The position numbers and the translations under genes were made by a program. A DNA stretch of 64,000 bases from Streptomyces pseudovenezuelae (GTDB lineage Bacteria > Actinomycetota > Actinomycetes > Streptomycetales > Streptomycetaceae): positions 124,001 to 188,000 of the forward strand of contig NZ_JARXVH010000001.1 of NCBI RefSeq assembly GCF_029892565.1. Reading direction: 5' to 3'. Of the stretch, positions 1 through 8,388 are shown piece after piece. How positions within the stretch are numbered: the stretch's first letter is position 1; every line of letters begins with the position of its first letter. The notes under the pieces were generated by a model. The model was not told the origin of the DNA. It made no database searches and was given only the letters and a program-made list of their open reading frames with translations.

Positions 1-51
1 GCACCGACCGCACCATCTCGCACCGGCGATCCTGCACCCGATAGGACCACC

Positions 52-2142
52 TTGCCCACCACCTCACGCCCCGCCCGTCGACTGCTCTTCGTCCGCAACT
101 GGCGCGTGGCCCACAAACTGCACGCCATCCTGCTCGTCCCGGTGCTCGTCGCCCTCGTGCTGGGCGGCCTCCGGGTGCGGCACTCGGTGGACACCTGGCA
201 GGCGGCCGACGACGCCGTCCGGGTGGCGGAGTTGGTCCAGACGGCGAACAGGTACGCGAGCGACGCGATCAACGAGCGGGACGTCTCGGTCGCGCCCCTG
301 CTGAAGGGCGACAGGACGTCGAGCACGGTCACCCGGGCCCGCCGGGTCACCGACGCGGACGCGGTGGCGTTCGACCGGGCGGTGGCCCGCATGCCGCAGA
401 CCCCAGGACTGCTCCGTCGGGTCCAACTGGTGCGCGCGGGCGAACAGTTGCTCCCGACCGTGCGCGCGGACGCCTTCACCTCCAAGCTCAAGGGAGTGCG
501 GACGGAGGAGAGCTACCACGCCCTCCAGCACCCGCTCATGGAGATCTCCAACGAACTGGGCTTCGGCAGCAGCAACCAGGCGAGCTTCGGCCGCACCCTC
601 TACGCCATCTCCCTCACCCAGGCCGCCGAGTCCCTGATCCGCTCCATCGGCACCCACCTCCTCGTGGAGGACCGCAGCACCCTCGCCCCGGGTGAACTCC
701 AGGCCCAGCTCGGCTCGTTCAGCTCGTACGTCTATCTCGAACAGGTCGCGCTCCAGGAGTACGCCGGAGCCGGCACCGCCGACGACATGACCCGGCTGCG
801 GGAAGCCCTGGCCGCGGCCGAGCAGCGCGGAAAGGCGCAGACCGCCCAGGCCGCCCAGCGGGCCCGGGCGGCCGGGGAGGCCTTCGTCGCACCGCCGAGC
901 CTGGCGCAGATGAACAGCGAGATCTGGTCGGGCAAGTCGGCCGCGGAGCTGGCCGCGCAGGGCATCACACCCGAGTCCTTCTTCGCCGCCTCCACCCTCG
1001 GCTTCGACGCCTACCGCGGCATCGAGGTCAACCTCACCGACACCGCCCTGGCCGGCGCCCACGACATCGCCGACGACGCGCGCAGCGAGGCGATCACCAA
1101 CGCCGTACTCGTGCTCGTCTCGATCCTGGTCGCCCTGCTCCTCGCCTCCTGGGTGGCCCGGACGATGAGCAGGAGCATGCGCCAACTCAGCGCCTCCGCC
1201 AACGACATCGCCGAGCAGCGGCTGCCGGCCACACTCGCCCGGCTCACCCGGAGTGTCCCCGAGCGCGTCGACCGGCAGGTCGAGCCCATTCCGATCACCA
1301 CCCGGGACGAGATCGGCGAGGTCGCCCGCGCCTTCGACCACGTCCACCGCGAAGCCGTCCGGATCGGCGTCCAACAGGCCATCGTCCGGGGCAACTTCAA
1401 CACGATCTTCACCAACCTGGCCCGCCGCAACCAATCCCTGATCGAGCGTCAGCTCGCCCTCATCACGAACCTGGAGGGCAAGGAGACCGACTCGGACCAG
1501 TTGGCCAACCTCTTCAAACTGGACCATGTCGCCACCCGGGTGCGCCGCAACGGTGAGAACCTCCTCGTGCTCGGCGGCGAGGAACCGACCCAGCAGTGGA
1601 ACCGCCCCCTCCCGCTGGTCGACGTCATCCGGGCGGCGACCGCGGAGGTCGAGCAGTACGAGCGCATCGAGCTGTCGGGCGTCCCGGAGACCGAGATCAA
1701 CGGCCCCGCCGTGACCGACCTCGTGCACCTGCTCGCCGAGCTCCTGGAGAACGCGACGATCTACTCCTCCCCGCACTCGAAGGTCCGCGTCACCGCGGCC
1801 GGGCTCCCCGACGGCATGACCATGGTCGAGATCCACGACGAGGGCATCGGGCTGCCCCCGGCGGAGCTGGCGGACCTCAACCACGGCCTGGCCAATCCGC
1901 CCACCGTGGACGTGTCGATCTCCCAGCGCATGGGCCTGTTCGTGGTCGGCCGGCTCGCCGACCGGCACGGCATCCGCGCCCAGCTGCGCCCGGCCGCGAC
2001 CGAGACCGGCACCACCGCGCTGGTCTTGCTGCCCCGGACGATCATCCACGGAGCCCCCGAGCCCGCGGTCGACGTCGACTCCACCACGCTGTCCCTGTCC
2101 GTACCGGCCGGCACGCTCCCCGGCTTCGAGTCCTGGGACTAG
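52..2142 (+). CDS. Nitrate/nitrite-sensing-type histidine-kinase-like membrane protein
   Basis: This 696-residue protein starts at TTG 52. A membrane helix lies near residues 28-43. An alpha-helical extracytoplasmic sensor of the NIT type runs to about residue 345, followed by a second helix (about 349-370) and a HAMP linker. A HATPase_c domain fills about 530-660, with the N-box HLLAELLENA near residue 559 and a G-rich lid (DEGIGLPP). I see no clear phospho-acceptor H-box, as is usual in the Streptomyces CvnA-like group. It probably senses an extracellular ligand and passes the signal to partner proteins, but none lies beside it here. The CvnA protein at 57.6-59.8 kb has a related kinase half. 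Confidence 0.85.
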   Translation: MPTTSRPARRLLFVRNWRVAHKLHAILLVPVLVALVLGGLRVRHSVDTWQAADDAVRVAELVQTANRYASDAINERDVSVAPLLKGDRTSSTVTRARRVTDADAVAFDRAVARMPQTPGLLRRVQLVRAGEQLLPTVRADAFTSKLKGVRTEESYHALQHPLMEISNELGFGSSNQASFGRTLYAISLTQAAESLIRSIGTHLLVEDRSTLAPGELQAQLGSFSSYVYLEQVALQEYAGAGTADDMTRLREALAAAEQRGKAQTAQAAQRARAAGEAFVAPPSLAQMNSEIWSGKSAAELAAQGITPESFFAASTLGFDAYRGIEVNLTDTALAGAHDIADDARSEAITNAVLVLVSILVALLLASWVARTMSRSMRQLSASANDIAEQRLPATLARLTRSVPERVDRQVEPIPITTRDEIGEVARAFDHVHREAVRIGVQQAIVRGNFNTIFTNLARRNQSLIERQLALITNLEGKETDSDQLANLFKLDHVATRVRRNGENLLVLGGEEPTQQWNRPLPLVDVIRAATAEVEQYERIELSGVPETEINGPAVTDLVHLLAELLENATIYSSPHSKVRVTAAGLPDGMTMVEIHDEGIGLPPAELADLNHGLANPPTVDVSISQRMGLFVVGRLADRHGIRAQLRPAATETGTTALVLLPRTIIHGAPEPAVDVDSTTLSLSVPAGTLPGFESWD

Positions 2143-2267
2143 GTGCGCGCGCGGGCCGAGTGAACCGGGCGGGAACTCTTGGTCATGGATTCCTTTGGAC
2201 GTCCGTTCGGACGCGATCTGCTTCCTAGCATGAGGTGATCACGTACGTACGACCCTCGGAGGTCCGG

Positions 2268-3462
2268 GTGCCGTTCTCCGGCCTCAAGGTGACCCCGCTC
2301 CGGCTGACCGGGGCATTCGTCCTCGTTCTCGTGCTCGCGCTGACCGGTGTCCTGGTGGCCCGGCACAGTCCGGGCCAGGCGCGCGCGGCCGATGACGGGC
2401 TGCGGCACACCACCGTCGAGGTGTCCGCCGGCCACTGCGGTCGCGGCTGGACCGACCCGGCGTCCGGGGAACAGGTCTTCGACCTGCACAACACCTCCGC
2501 CGGTCCCGCCGAGGTGTACCTGGAGAACCCCACCAGCAAGGCCGTGTACGGCGAGGTGGAGGACATCGGCCCCGGCACGACCCGTGCGCTGACCGTCCGC
2601 CTCGGCAAGGGCGCGTACGCCTTCAAGTGCGTGCCCGATGACGCCGACGCGGTCACCAGGCCGTCCGTCTCGGCACGGGACGCAGCGGTCCGGCGGCGGC
2701 GCCGGTCACCGAGCACGACCTGATCCCACCCGCCCTCGCCTACCAGAAGTGGATCGGCGGCGGTCTCACGGACGTCGTACGGCTGACGGCGAAGCTGCGG
2801 GATGCGATCGCGATCGCGGCGACCTCGCGGGCGCCCGGACGGCCTGGCTGCCGGCGCATCTGGAGTACGAGCGGCTGGGGGCGGCGCACGACGCGTTCGG
2901 TGACGCGGACGGGGAGATCAACGGCACCGACGCGGGGCTGCCCGACGGGGTGCACGACAAGGACTTCGTCGGCTTCCACCGCGTCGAGTACGGGCTGTGG
3001 CACGGCCGGTCGGCCGGCGCGCTCAAAGTCCCGGCGACCGCCTTGGCGAAGGCGGTGACCGCGCTGCGCGACAGCTGGGCGCAGACCCGGATGAACCCGG
3101 CGCAGTTGGGTCTGCGGGCGCACGAGATCCTGGAGAACGCCGTGCAGTTCGAGCTGACCGGCCGGACCGACTACGGCAGCGGCAGCAACCTCGCCACCGC
3201 CCGCGCCAACCTGGACGGCACCCGCGAGGTGCTCTCCCGACTGCGCCCGCTCCTCGCTACCCGGTACCCCGAACTGCCCTCCCTGGAAGGGCAGTTGGAC
3301 CGCGCCCAGGACACGCTCGACGGCTTCCGCCGGGGCGGCGCCTGGACTCCGCTGGACCGGTTGAGCCGTACGCGGCGCGAGGACGTCGACGCGGTCCTTG
3401 GCGATCTGGTGGAGCGGCTGGCTTCGGTGGCGACCCTGTTCGATCCGCGGAGGACGGTGTGA
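2268..3462 (+). pseudogene. efeO: EfeO-like iron-uptake lipoprotein/M75 protein, two frameshifts
   Basis: Homology to EfeO, the periplasmic part of the EfeUOB ferrous-iron system, is split over three frames. GTG 2268 follows GGAGG at 2258 and encodes a membrane anchor and a cupredoxin-like domain up to about 2660. The reading frame then changes; the stretch with ALAYQKWIGGGL runs to about 2815. A third frame carries the M75 domain to the stop at 3462, including the FHRVEYGLWHG metal-site region. Each shift looks like a single-base indel. If real, the gene is dead; if they are sequencing errors, it is a normal efeO. The stop overlaps the efeB start (GTGTGA). Confidence 0.8.
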
Positions 3463-4290
3463 ATACGCACGAGGAGTTCGGCGAGAAGGCGGGCGACAAG
3501 ACGGGCGAGGTGACGGCCGGAGTGGGCCGGCGCCGGTTCCTGCGCGGCGCGGCCCTCGCGGGTGCCGGGCTGGCCGCCGGCGGCGCGGCCTCGCCCACGG
3601 CCGCGACCGGCACCGGGACGGACACCTCCGCCGTCGCCTCCTTCCACGGCACCCACCAGCAGTCCGCGACAGCGAAGCCGCGCCGGTGCACCGTGTTCAC
3701 CTCCTTCGACGTGACCGCGGAGAACCGCACCGAGTTGGCCGACCTGCTGCGCACCCTCACCGACCGGGCACGCCTGTTGACCGCGGGCGGCACCCCCGAC
3801 CCGGTGGGCGTCACCGGACCGCCCGCCGACTCCGGGATCCTGGGCGCCCAACTCCCGTCCGGCGCGCTGGCGGTGACCGTCGGGGCGGGCGCCTCGCTCT
3901 TCGACGACCGGTTCGGGCTCGGCAAGTCCAAGCCGCGCCGCCTGACCGCCATGCCGGTCTTCCCCGACGACGACCTCAAGTCCGAGTGGTGCCACGGGGA
4001 CTTGAGCCTGCACCTGCACGCCGACGACACCGGCACCGTGCTGCACGCCCTGCGGGACATGGCCCGGCACACGCGCGGCGGCATGCAGGTGCGCTGGCGC
4101 ATGGACGGTTTCACCAGCCCGCCGCGCGCCTCCGGCACCCCGCGCAACCTGCTGGGCTTCAAGGACGGCACAGCCAACCCGGACACGGACAGCGCCCGCG
4201 AGATGGGTCGGTTGGTGTGGGTGGGCCGGGGCACGGACGAGCCGGACTGGGCGGTCGGCGGCAGCTACCAGGTGGTCCGGCTGGTCCGTT
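3459..4290 (+). pseudogene. efeB: EfeB DyP-type peroxidase, 3'-truncated
   Basis: EfeB is the Tat-exported haem peroxidase of the EfeUOB system. GTG 3459 overlaps the efeO stop, and a Tat signal follows (RRRFLRGAALAGAG). The first half of the DyP fold is intact, including the distal GxxDG motif (GFKDGTANP). Homology stops at GGSYQVVRLVR near 4290, about 277 of roughly 420 expected residues, so the proximal haem-ligand histidine region is missing. Immediately beyond lies the broken end of an unrelated gene on the opposite strand, which makes 4290 a rearrangement breakpoint or an assembly joint. The frame runs on into non-homologous sequence to 4418. Confidence 0.85.
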
Positions 4291-4755
4291 GGACCAGGGC
4301 AGGGGCTCGACCCCGAGCCGGGCGCCCACCCCCTCCGCCTGCGCGGCCAGCACGGCGAACTCCCTGGCCCAGACGTCGAGGTCCCAGGGCTCGCCCGTCA
4401 CGTCGGGACCGATCTTGAAGGTGCGTGCACCGAGCGCCTCGATGGCCCCCAGCATGTCGGTGCGGACGACGTCCGACGCGGCCCGCCGGGGCCCGCCGGC
4501 CCACCAGTCGGTCAGCAGCTCCAACTCGATGTGCTGGATCCCGTTGTCCGCGAAGAGCGACCGGAGGCCGGCCAGCCCGTACTCCCGGTCGGCCTCCACC
4601 AGGTCCACGTACAGCAGCCCGAAGGCGGTGAATCCGGCGTCGCGCGCCGCTTCCACGCGCTCCCGCAGGTTCAGCGGACTGCGCTGGTCCTTCCGGTCGG
4701 GAGCGGCGTCGCCCGCGGTGGTCCAACACGTGGCCAGAAATTCGTCAGCCATCAT
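4290..4755 (-). pseudogene. Sugar-phosphate isomerase/epimerase (TIM barrel), C-terminus lost
   Basis: From ATG 4755 (GAGGA about 18 bases upstream) this strand encodes about 155 residues of a xylose-isomerase-like TIM barrel. It includes IEALGARTFKIGPDV and a metal-site strand ending GVEPLPWSN. Homology ends at the junction with efeB near 4290, so the second half of a roughly 280-residue barrel is gone. The adjacent IolE-like gene on the same strand suggests both came from a polyol or inositol catabolic operon. The product is unlikely to be active. Confidence 0.75.
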
Positions 4756-4851
4756 TTCTGTTTGCTGGATTCCTCATGTTTGGAAAGGACCCGGCACCCA
4801 ATAGCCTCGGCATTCTTGGGTGCCCCGCACAGGGCGGTCAATCCCTCAGAA

Positions 4852-4885
4852 GACATCAAAAAACGCATCAGGCCCGTATACGGGC
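4852..4885 (-). terminator. Rho-independent terminator after the IolE-like gene
   Basis: On the minus strand the perfect 14-base palindrome GCCCGTATACGGGC (4872-4885) overlaps the stop of the gene above. It is followed within about ten bases by a run of six T, which is the form of an intrinsic terminator. Confidence 0.6.
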
Positions 4886-5772
4886 TACGCGACCCCGCGC
4901 AACACCGCGCGCAGGTGTTCTGCGCTGGCCCACACGTCCTCGACGGGCCCCTTCGCGGTGGGCTCCTCGGTCAGAATGGTGTCCTGTTCCAGGACGTACC
5001 AGCCGTCGTAGCCGCGTGCGCTGAGGTGGGTGACGATGGCCTCGACGTCCACGTCTCCGGCGCCCAGCGGGCGGTACATGCCCTTGCGCACGGCGTCGGT
5101 GTAGCTGAGCTGTCCGTCCTGCACCTTGGCGGCGAGGGAGGCGTCCACGTCCTTCATGTGGGTGTGGGCGATGCGCTCGGGCGCCTGCCGGGTCAGCTCC
5201 GCCGGGTCGGTGCCGCCGATGAGCAGGTGGCCGGTGTCGAGGCAGAACGAGATCGCCGAGTGCTCCAGGACGCGCCGGACCTCGTCGCCGTTCTCGATCA
5301 TCGTGCCGACGTGCGGGTGCAGGACGGCGCGTACGCCGCGTTCGGCGGCCAGCGCGGCCAGCCGGTCGAGGTTGGACAGCAGCAGCTTCCAGCCGTCGGC
5401 GTCCAGCTCGGGGCGGGAGTCGTAGCCGTCCTGGCCGGTGACGGCCGACAGGACCAGCACCTCGGCCTTCGAGGCGTCGTAGCCCGCCAGGAGCTGTTCG
5501 GCCTCGGGCAGCGGGTCGTGTCCGGGCACGTGCAGCAGCAGCGGGGTGAAGCCGCCCACCGCGTGCAGGTCGTGGTCGGCGAGGGTGCGGGCCATGGCGT
5601 CGGGCTCACCGGGCAGGAAGCCCTCGGGGCCGAACTCGGTGGCGGCCAGGCCGACTTCGCGCATCTCGTTGAGCACCCGCTCGGGCGTCAACTGGTAGCC
5701 CCAGCCGGGGACTTCACAGACACCCCAGGAGATGGGCGCGCCTGCGATCCGGTTCAGCGGTGAGGTGGTCAT
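4885..5772 (-). CDS. IolE-like TIM-barrel sugar isomerase/inosose dehydratase family
   Basis: A complete 295-residue AP-endonuclease-2/xylose-isomerase-like TIM barrel. The N-terminus (APISWGVCEVPGWG) and the metal-binding strands (CLDTGHLLIGG, AHTHMKDVD, the C-terminal LEQD) match the myo-inosose-2 dehydratase/sugar-phosphate isomerase group. It is the only intact gene in a patch of broken catabolic genes. It is preceded on the same strand by a dehydrogenase (4-bp overlap at 5769-5772) and by an IolD tail, which supports an inositol-type origin. The exact substrate is not known. It is likely stranded from its pathway. Confidence 0.75.
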   Translation of the reverse strand: MTTSPLNRIAGAPISWGVCEVPGWGYQLTPERVLNEMREVGLAATEFGPEGFLPGEPDAMARTLADHDLHAVGGFTPLLLHVPGHDPLPEAEQLLAGYDASKAEVLVLSAVTGQDGYDSRPELDADGWKLLLSNLDRLAALAAERGVRAVLHPHVGTMIENGDEVRRVLEHSAISFCLDTGHLLIGGTDPAELTRQAPERIAHTHMKDVDASLAAKVQDGQLSYTDAVRKGMYRPLGAGDVDVEAIVTHLSARGYDGWYVLEQDTILTEEPTAKGPVEDVWASAEHLRAVLRGVA

Positions 5773-6425
5773 GCCGTGGCCTTTCGGTGGTTCCAGTCAG
5801 GGTTGGCGACCGCGGCCGGTGGCCGGCCCGCGAGGACATCCGCGACACCGCGGGCGGCGTCGACGAAGGTGAGGGTCATGGCCCGGCGCGTCATGCCCAT
5901 CAGGTGCGGGGTCAGGACGACGTCCGGGTGGTCGAACAGCGGGTGGTAGAGGGCCGGCTCGGGGTCGAACACGTCCATTCCTACCCCGGACAGCCGTCCG
6001 GATTCCAGAGCGGCCAGGGCGGCATCGGCATCGAGCAGGCCACCGCGACCACAGTTGATCAGGATCGCTCCCGGCCTGATCCGGGCCAGCAGCCGCTCGT
6101 CCACGAGATGCCGGGTCTCCTCGACGAGCGGCGCGTGCAGGGTCAGCACATCGCTGGACTCGGCCAGTTCACCGAGGTCGGCACAGGCGAGCTCGGCCGG
6201 TGGCGGGCCGAACGGGTCGTACGCGAGCGTCCGCATCCCGAAGGCGGCGGCGAGCTCGCCCACCCGACGGCCGATACGGCCGTAGCCGACGATGCCGAGG
6301 GTGGCCCCGCCCAGATCGCCGACCGGTACGGCGTTGCGCTTCGCCCACTGACCGTCCCGTACCAGCTCGGTCAGCGGCTTCAGCCGCTTGGTCAGGTGCA
6401 GGGCCATGGCGAAGACGCCCTCGGC
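5769..6425 (-). pseudogene. D-2-hydroxyacid dehydrogenase, N-terminus replaced
   Basis: Residues matching the NAD-binding and C-terminal parts of a D-isomer 2-hydroxyacid dehydrogenase are present: the Rossmann motif GIVGYGRIG, the catalytic Arg in NCGRGGLLD, the Glu in DVFDPEP and the His in LTPHLMG. The roughly 90-100 residues that normally begin the protein are missing. Near 6425 the frame runs directly into the tail of an unrelated enzyme (IolD) without a stop. No start codon of its own is evident, so it is either dead or translated only as part of the chimera. Confidence 0.75.
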
Positions 6426-6599
6426 CACGTCCCACCAGACGCCGGCGCCGGGCAGGTCGGCGTACGGGATCACGGGGACGACGAGAACGACCGGGCCGTC
6501 GTGGTCACGGGTGTCGGCCAGCGCGGTACGCACCTCGTCGGCGGTCGTGGCGCGCAGCGCGCGGGCGCCCAGGCCTTCCGCGGTCTTGACGAGGTCGAC
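6425..6599 (-). pseudogene. iolD: IolD C-terminal fragment fused in frame to the dehydrogenase
   Basis: About 58 residues (VDLVKTAEGLGARALRATTA through GAGVWWDV) resemble the extreme C-terminus of 3D-trihydroxycyclohexane-1,2-dione hydrolase, the ThDP enzyme of inositol breakdown. It is cut at its 5' side near 6599 by a hydrolase fragment in the opposite orientation. At 6425 it joins the dehydrogenase in frame. The assignment rests on the typical ending PYADLPGAGVWWDV and is moderately secure. Confidence 0.55.
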
Positions 6600-6938
6600 C
6601 TGGAGAAGGCCTGCGAGATCCAGGCCTTCGACACGAAGAAGCCCCTCAAGGACGACCCCGGTGCCGTCGCGGCAGCCGACCCGAGCACCTACGCCGACTC
6701 CTCCGACCCCGCCTTCGTGATCCTCCACGGCAGCGACGACCGCCTGGTCTCACCCAGCCAGACCCTGACCCTGTACAACACGCTGCGCGCCAAGGGCGTC
6801 GACAGCACCCGCTACGTCCTCAAGGGCGCGAACCACGGCGACCTGTCGTTCATGGGCGGCGACCCCAAGGCCGGCCTCAAGTGGTCGACCCAGGAAGTCA
6901 TGGGCGACATCGTGACAGCACCTCGGCGACTGACCTGA
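6600..6938 (+). pseudogene. Alpha/beta hydrolase C-terminal fragment
   Basis: About 110 residues match the end of a prolyl-oligopeptidase/lipase-type alpha/beta hydrolase. The acid loop FVILHGSDDRLVSPSQ and the catalytic-His motif GANHGD are present, while the nucleophile-Ser half is absent. The fragment begins at the breakpoint near 6600 and stops at 6938, just before the tRNA-Pro remnant. It is non-functional. Confidence 0.7.
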
Positions 6939-6958
6939 CGGGCCCTGCCCGACCCACA

Positions 6959-7000
6959 CGAAAAGGGCCCCCGCAGACTCTCGCCTGCGAAGACCCTTCG
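6959..7000 (-). terminator. tRNA-downstream terminator remnant (copy 1)
   Basis: The minus strand reads AAGGGTCTTCGCAGGC, GAGA, then a complementary arm ending GGCCCTTTT. This nested hairpin with a T-tail lies just beyond a tRNA 3' end. A near-identical hairpin occurs at 19270-19312 beside the second tRNA remnant. Confidence 0.55.
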
Positions 7001-7004
7001 CACC

Positions 7005-7048
7005 GTCGGGACGACAGGATTTGAACCTGCGGCCCCTTGACCCCCAGT
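7005..7048 (-). repeat. tRNA-Pro 3'-half remnant, att-like copy 1
   Basis: A 44-bp sequence matches the 3' half of the intact tRNA-Pro at 41623-41699 (acceptor, T-arm and part of the anticodon stem-loop) with one mismatch, G for A in the T-arm region. The 5' half is absent, so it is not a tRNA gene. Such fragments are typical attachment-site scars of tyrosine-recombinase elements. About 200 bp around this site are also similar to the surroundings of copy 2 at 19.3 kb, except for an extra 38 bp here (about 7049-7086). Confidence 0.85.
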
Positions 7049-7320
7049 TGGGTGATCCGTGAGCGGCGTGCGAAAGGTCGTTCTTCGAGGTCACTGCCCA
7101 GCGTACTCGGCCGAGTAAAGGGGTCTGCGCACTCAGACCTCCGCCGGACAGCCTCGTCGCCTCACGCACCGCCTCCCCCTCGTCGAGGGGGATCGCAACG
7201 AACTCTGACTCTTCCCAACGTCTCGCTTCGGCCAAGAGCCAGCAAGTCGGAGATCGCCACCCCTGCCCACTCCCCCTGAGCCTCAACAGCCCAGATGGGC
7301 TTGGTGGGTTGTCGGGATCC
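7049..7320. other. Island left-end intergenic DNA
   Basis: The first part, to about 7165, is similar to 19363-19447 (shared motif GCGTACTCGGCCGAGTAAAG). The remainder encodes no recognisable protein. A minus-strand reading through about 7130-7286 shows a short protein-like stretch (ESEFVAIPLDEGEAVREAT) with no start or family match. Confidence 0.4.
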
Positions 7321-7473
7321 TTATCCCTGTCGTAGGCGCATCATGGTGACGTTGATCGTCAGCAACCAGGGGTCCTCCCCCTCCCCAATCTCGAAGCCGT
7401 CGACAGACGTGACAGGCTCGGCGGAGTCGGCACCGTTCTCCTCCACCTGCGGCGATGCCTTTTCGAGCGGCAC
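7321..7473 (-). CDS. Possible 50-residue small protein after the permease operon
   Basis: GTG 7473 begins three bases after the upstream permease stop. The frame runs 50 codons to TAA 7321. The product is acidic in the middle (FEIGEGEDP) and ends WLLTINVTMMRLRQG. I recognise no family. The tight spacing suggests co-transcription with the sugar transporter. It could equally be a displaced C-terminus of another gene or a chance frame. Confidence 0.3.
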   Translation of the reverse strand: MPLEKASPQVEENGADSAEPVTSVDGFEIGEGEDPWLLTINVTMMRLRQG

Positions 7474-7476
7474 AGG

Positions 7477-8388
7477 TTACTTCAGTGCTCCCGCCATGAC
7501 GCCGTTGACGAACTGCCGCTGGAAGGCGAAGAAGACGACCAGCGGGATGATCATGGAGAGGAAGGCGCCGGAGGACAGGACGTCGATATTGGTGCCGAAC
7601 TGGCGGGTCTGCTGTTGCAGGGCCACGGTCAGTGGGGCCGAGCCGGGGTCGGCGAAGATGAGCGCGACGAGCATGTCGTTCCAGACCCACAGGAACTGGA
7701 AGATGCCGAGCGAAGCTATCCCGGGCCCGCCCAGCGGAACCACCACTCGGAGGAAGAGCCACAACTCGCCCGCCCCGTCGAGACGGGCGGCCTCCAGCAG
7801 TTCGCGTGGGATACCCGCGAAGAAGTTCCGTAGCAGGAAGATCGCGAACGGCAGGCCGAAAGCGACGTGGAAGAGGACGACGCTGATGATGCTGCCGAAG
7901 ATCCCGAGCTTCCCGAACAGGCTGGTGATGGGCACCAGCGCGACCTGTAGGGGGACCACGAGCAGGCCGACGATGAGCAGGAAAACCCAGTCCCGGCCCG
8001 GGAATTCGACCCACGCGAAGACATATCCGGCGAGTGAGCCGACGACCACGACCAGTAGCGTGGCAGGGACGGTGATCAGCAGACTGTTCAGGAACGAATG
8101 CGTGATCGTCGAGTTGTCCAGCAGGTTGGTGTAGTTGTGCAGGGTCAGTTGCGCGGGCTTGGTGAGGACCGTCCACCAGCCGGACGACTGGATGTCCAGC
8201 GGCCCGCGCAGCGAGGACAGCAGCAGACCGACGGTGGGCAGCAGCCAGAACAGGGCGACAGCCAGCAGGACCAGCCGTGTGGATCCGCCGGCGAGCCGGC
8301 GAGCCGCACGGGTGGCAGCGCCCGGTCCCGTGCGGCCGGAGGCTGACCGGGCGGTCTGCGCGGCCCGGGCGGTCTGAAGGGTTGTCAC
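7477..8388 (-). CDS. Carbohydrate ABC transporter permease (AglG/MalG type)
   Basis: A 303-residue CUT1-family permease with six predicted helices. The EAA loop that docks the ATPase (EAARLDGAGELWLFLRVVVP) lies in the second half. GTG 8388 overlaps the stop of the preceding permease (GTGA), so the two are translationally coupled. With the partner permease and the binding protein upstream it should import an oligosaccharide, probably an alpha-glucoside given the linked GH13 enzyme. No ATPase gene is nearby, and the shared MsiK ATPase of Streptomyces is the likely energiser. Confidence 0.88.
   Translation of the reverse strand: MTTLQTARAAQTARSASGRTGPGAATRAARRLAGGSTRLVLLAVALFWLLPTVGLLLSSLRGPLDIQSSGWWTVLTKPAQLTLHNYTNLLDNSTITHSFLNSLLITVPATLLVVVVGSLAGYVFAWVEFPGRDWVFLLIVGLLVVPLQVALVPITSLFGKLGIFGSIISVVLFHVAFGLPFAIFLLRNFFAGIPRELLEAARLDGAGELWLFLRVVVPLGGPGIASLGIFQFLWVWNDMLVALIFADPGSAPLTVALQQQTRQFGTNIDVLSSGAFLSMIIPLVVFFAFQRQFVNGVMAGALK

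Noticed and set aside
64..2049. Long antisense frame opposite the first kinase
   Set aside because: High-GC shadow: rich in Gly/Arg/Asp/Val with no motifs, while the plus strand has clear kinase domains.
6908..6935. TGTCACG (minus strand) in the hydrolase fragment
   Set aside because: Lies inside coding sequence and lacks GGTC at the right spacing.
7005..7048. A functional second tRNA-Pro gene at 7.0 or 19.3 kb
   Set aside because: Only the 3' half is present at both sites; no D-arm or 5' acceptor strand can be found.
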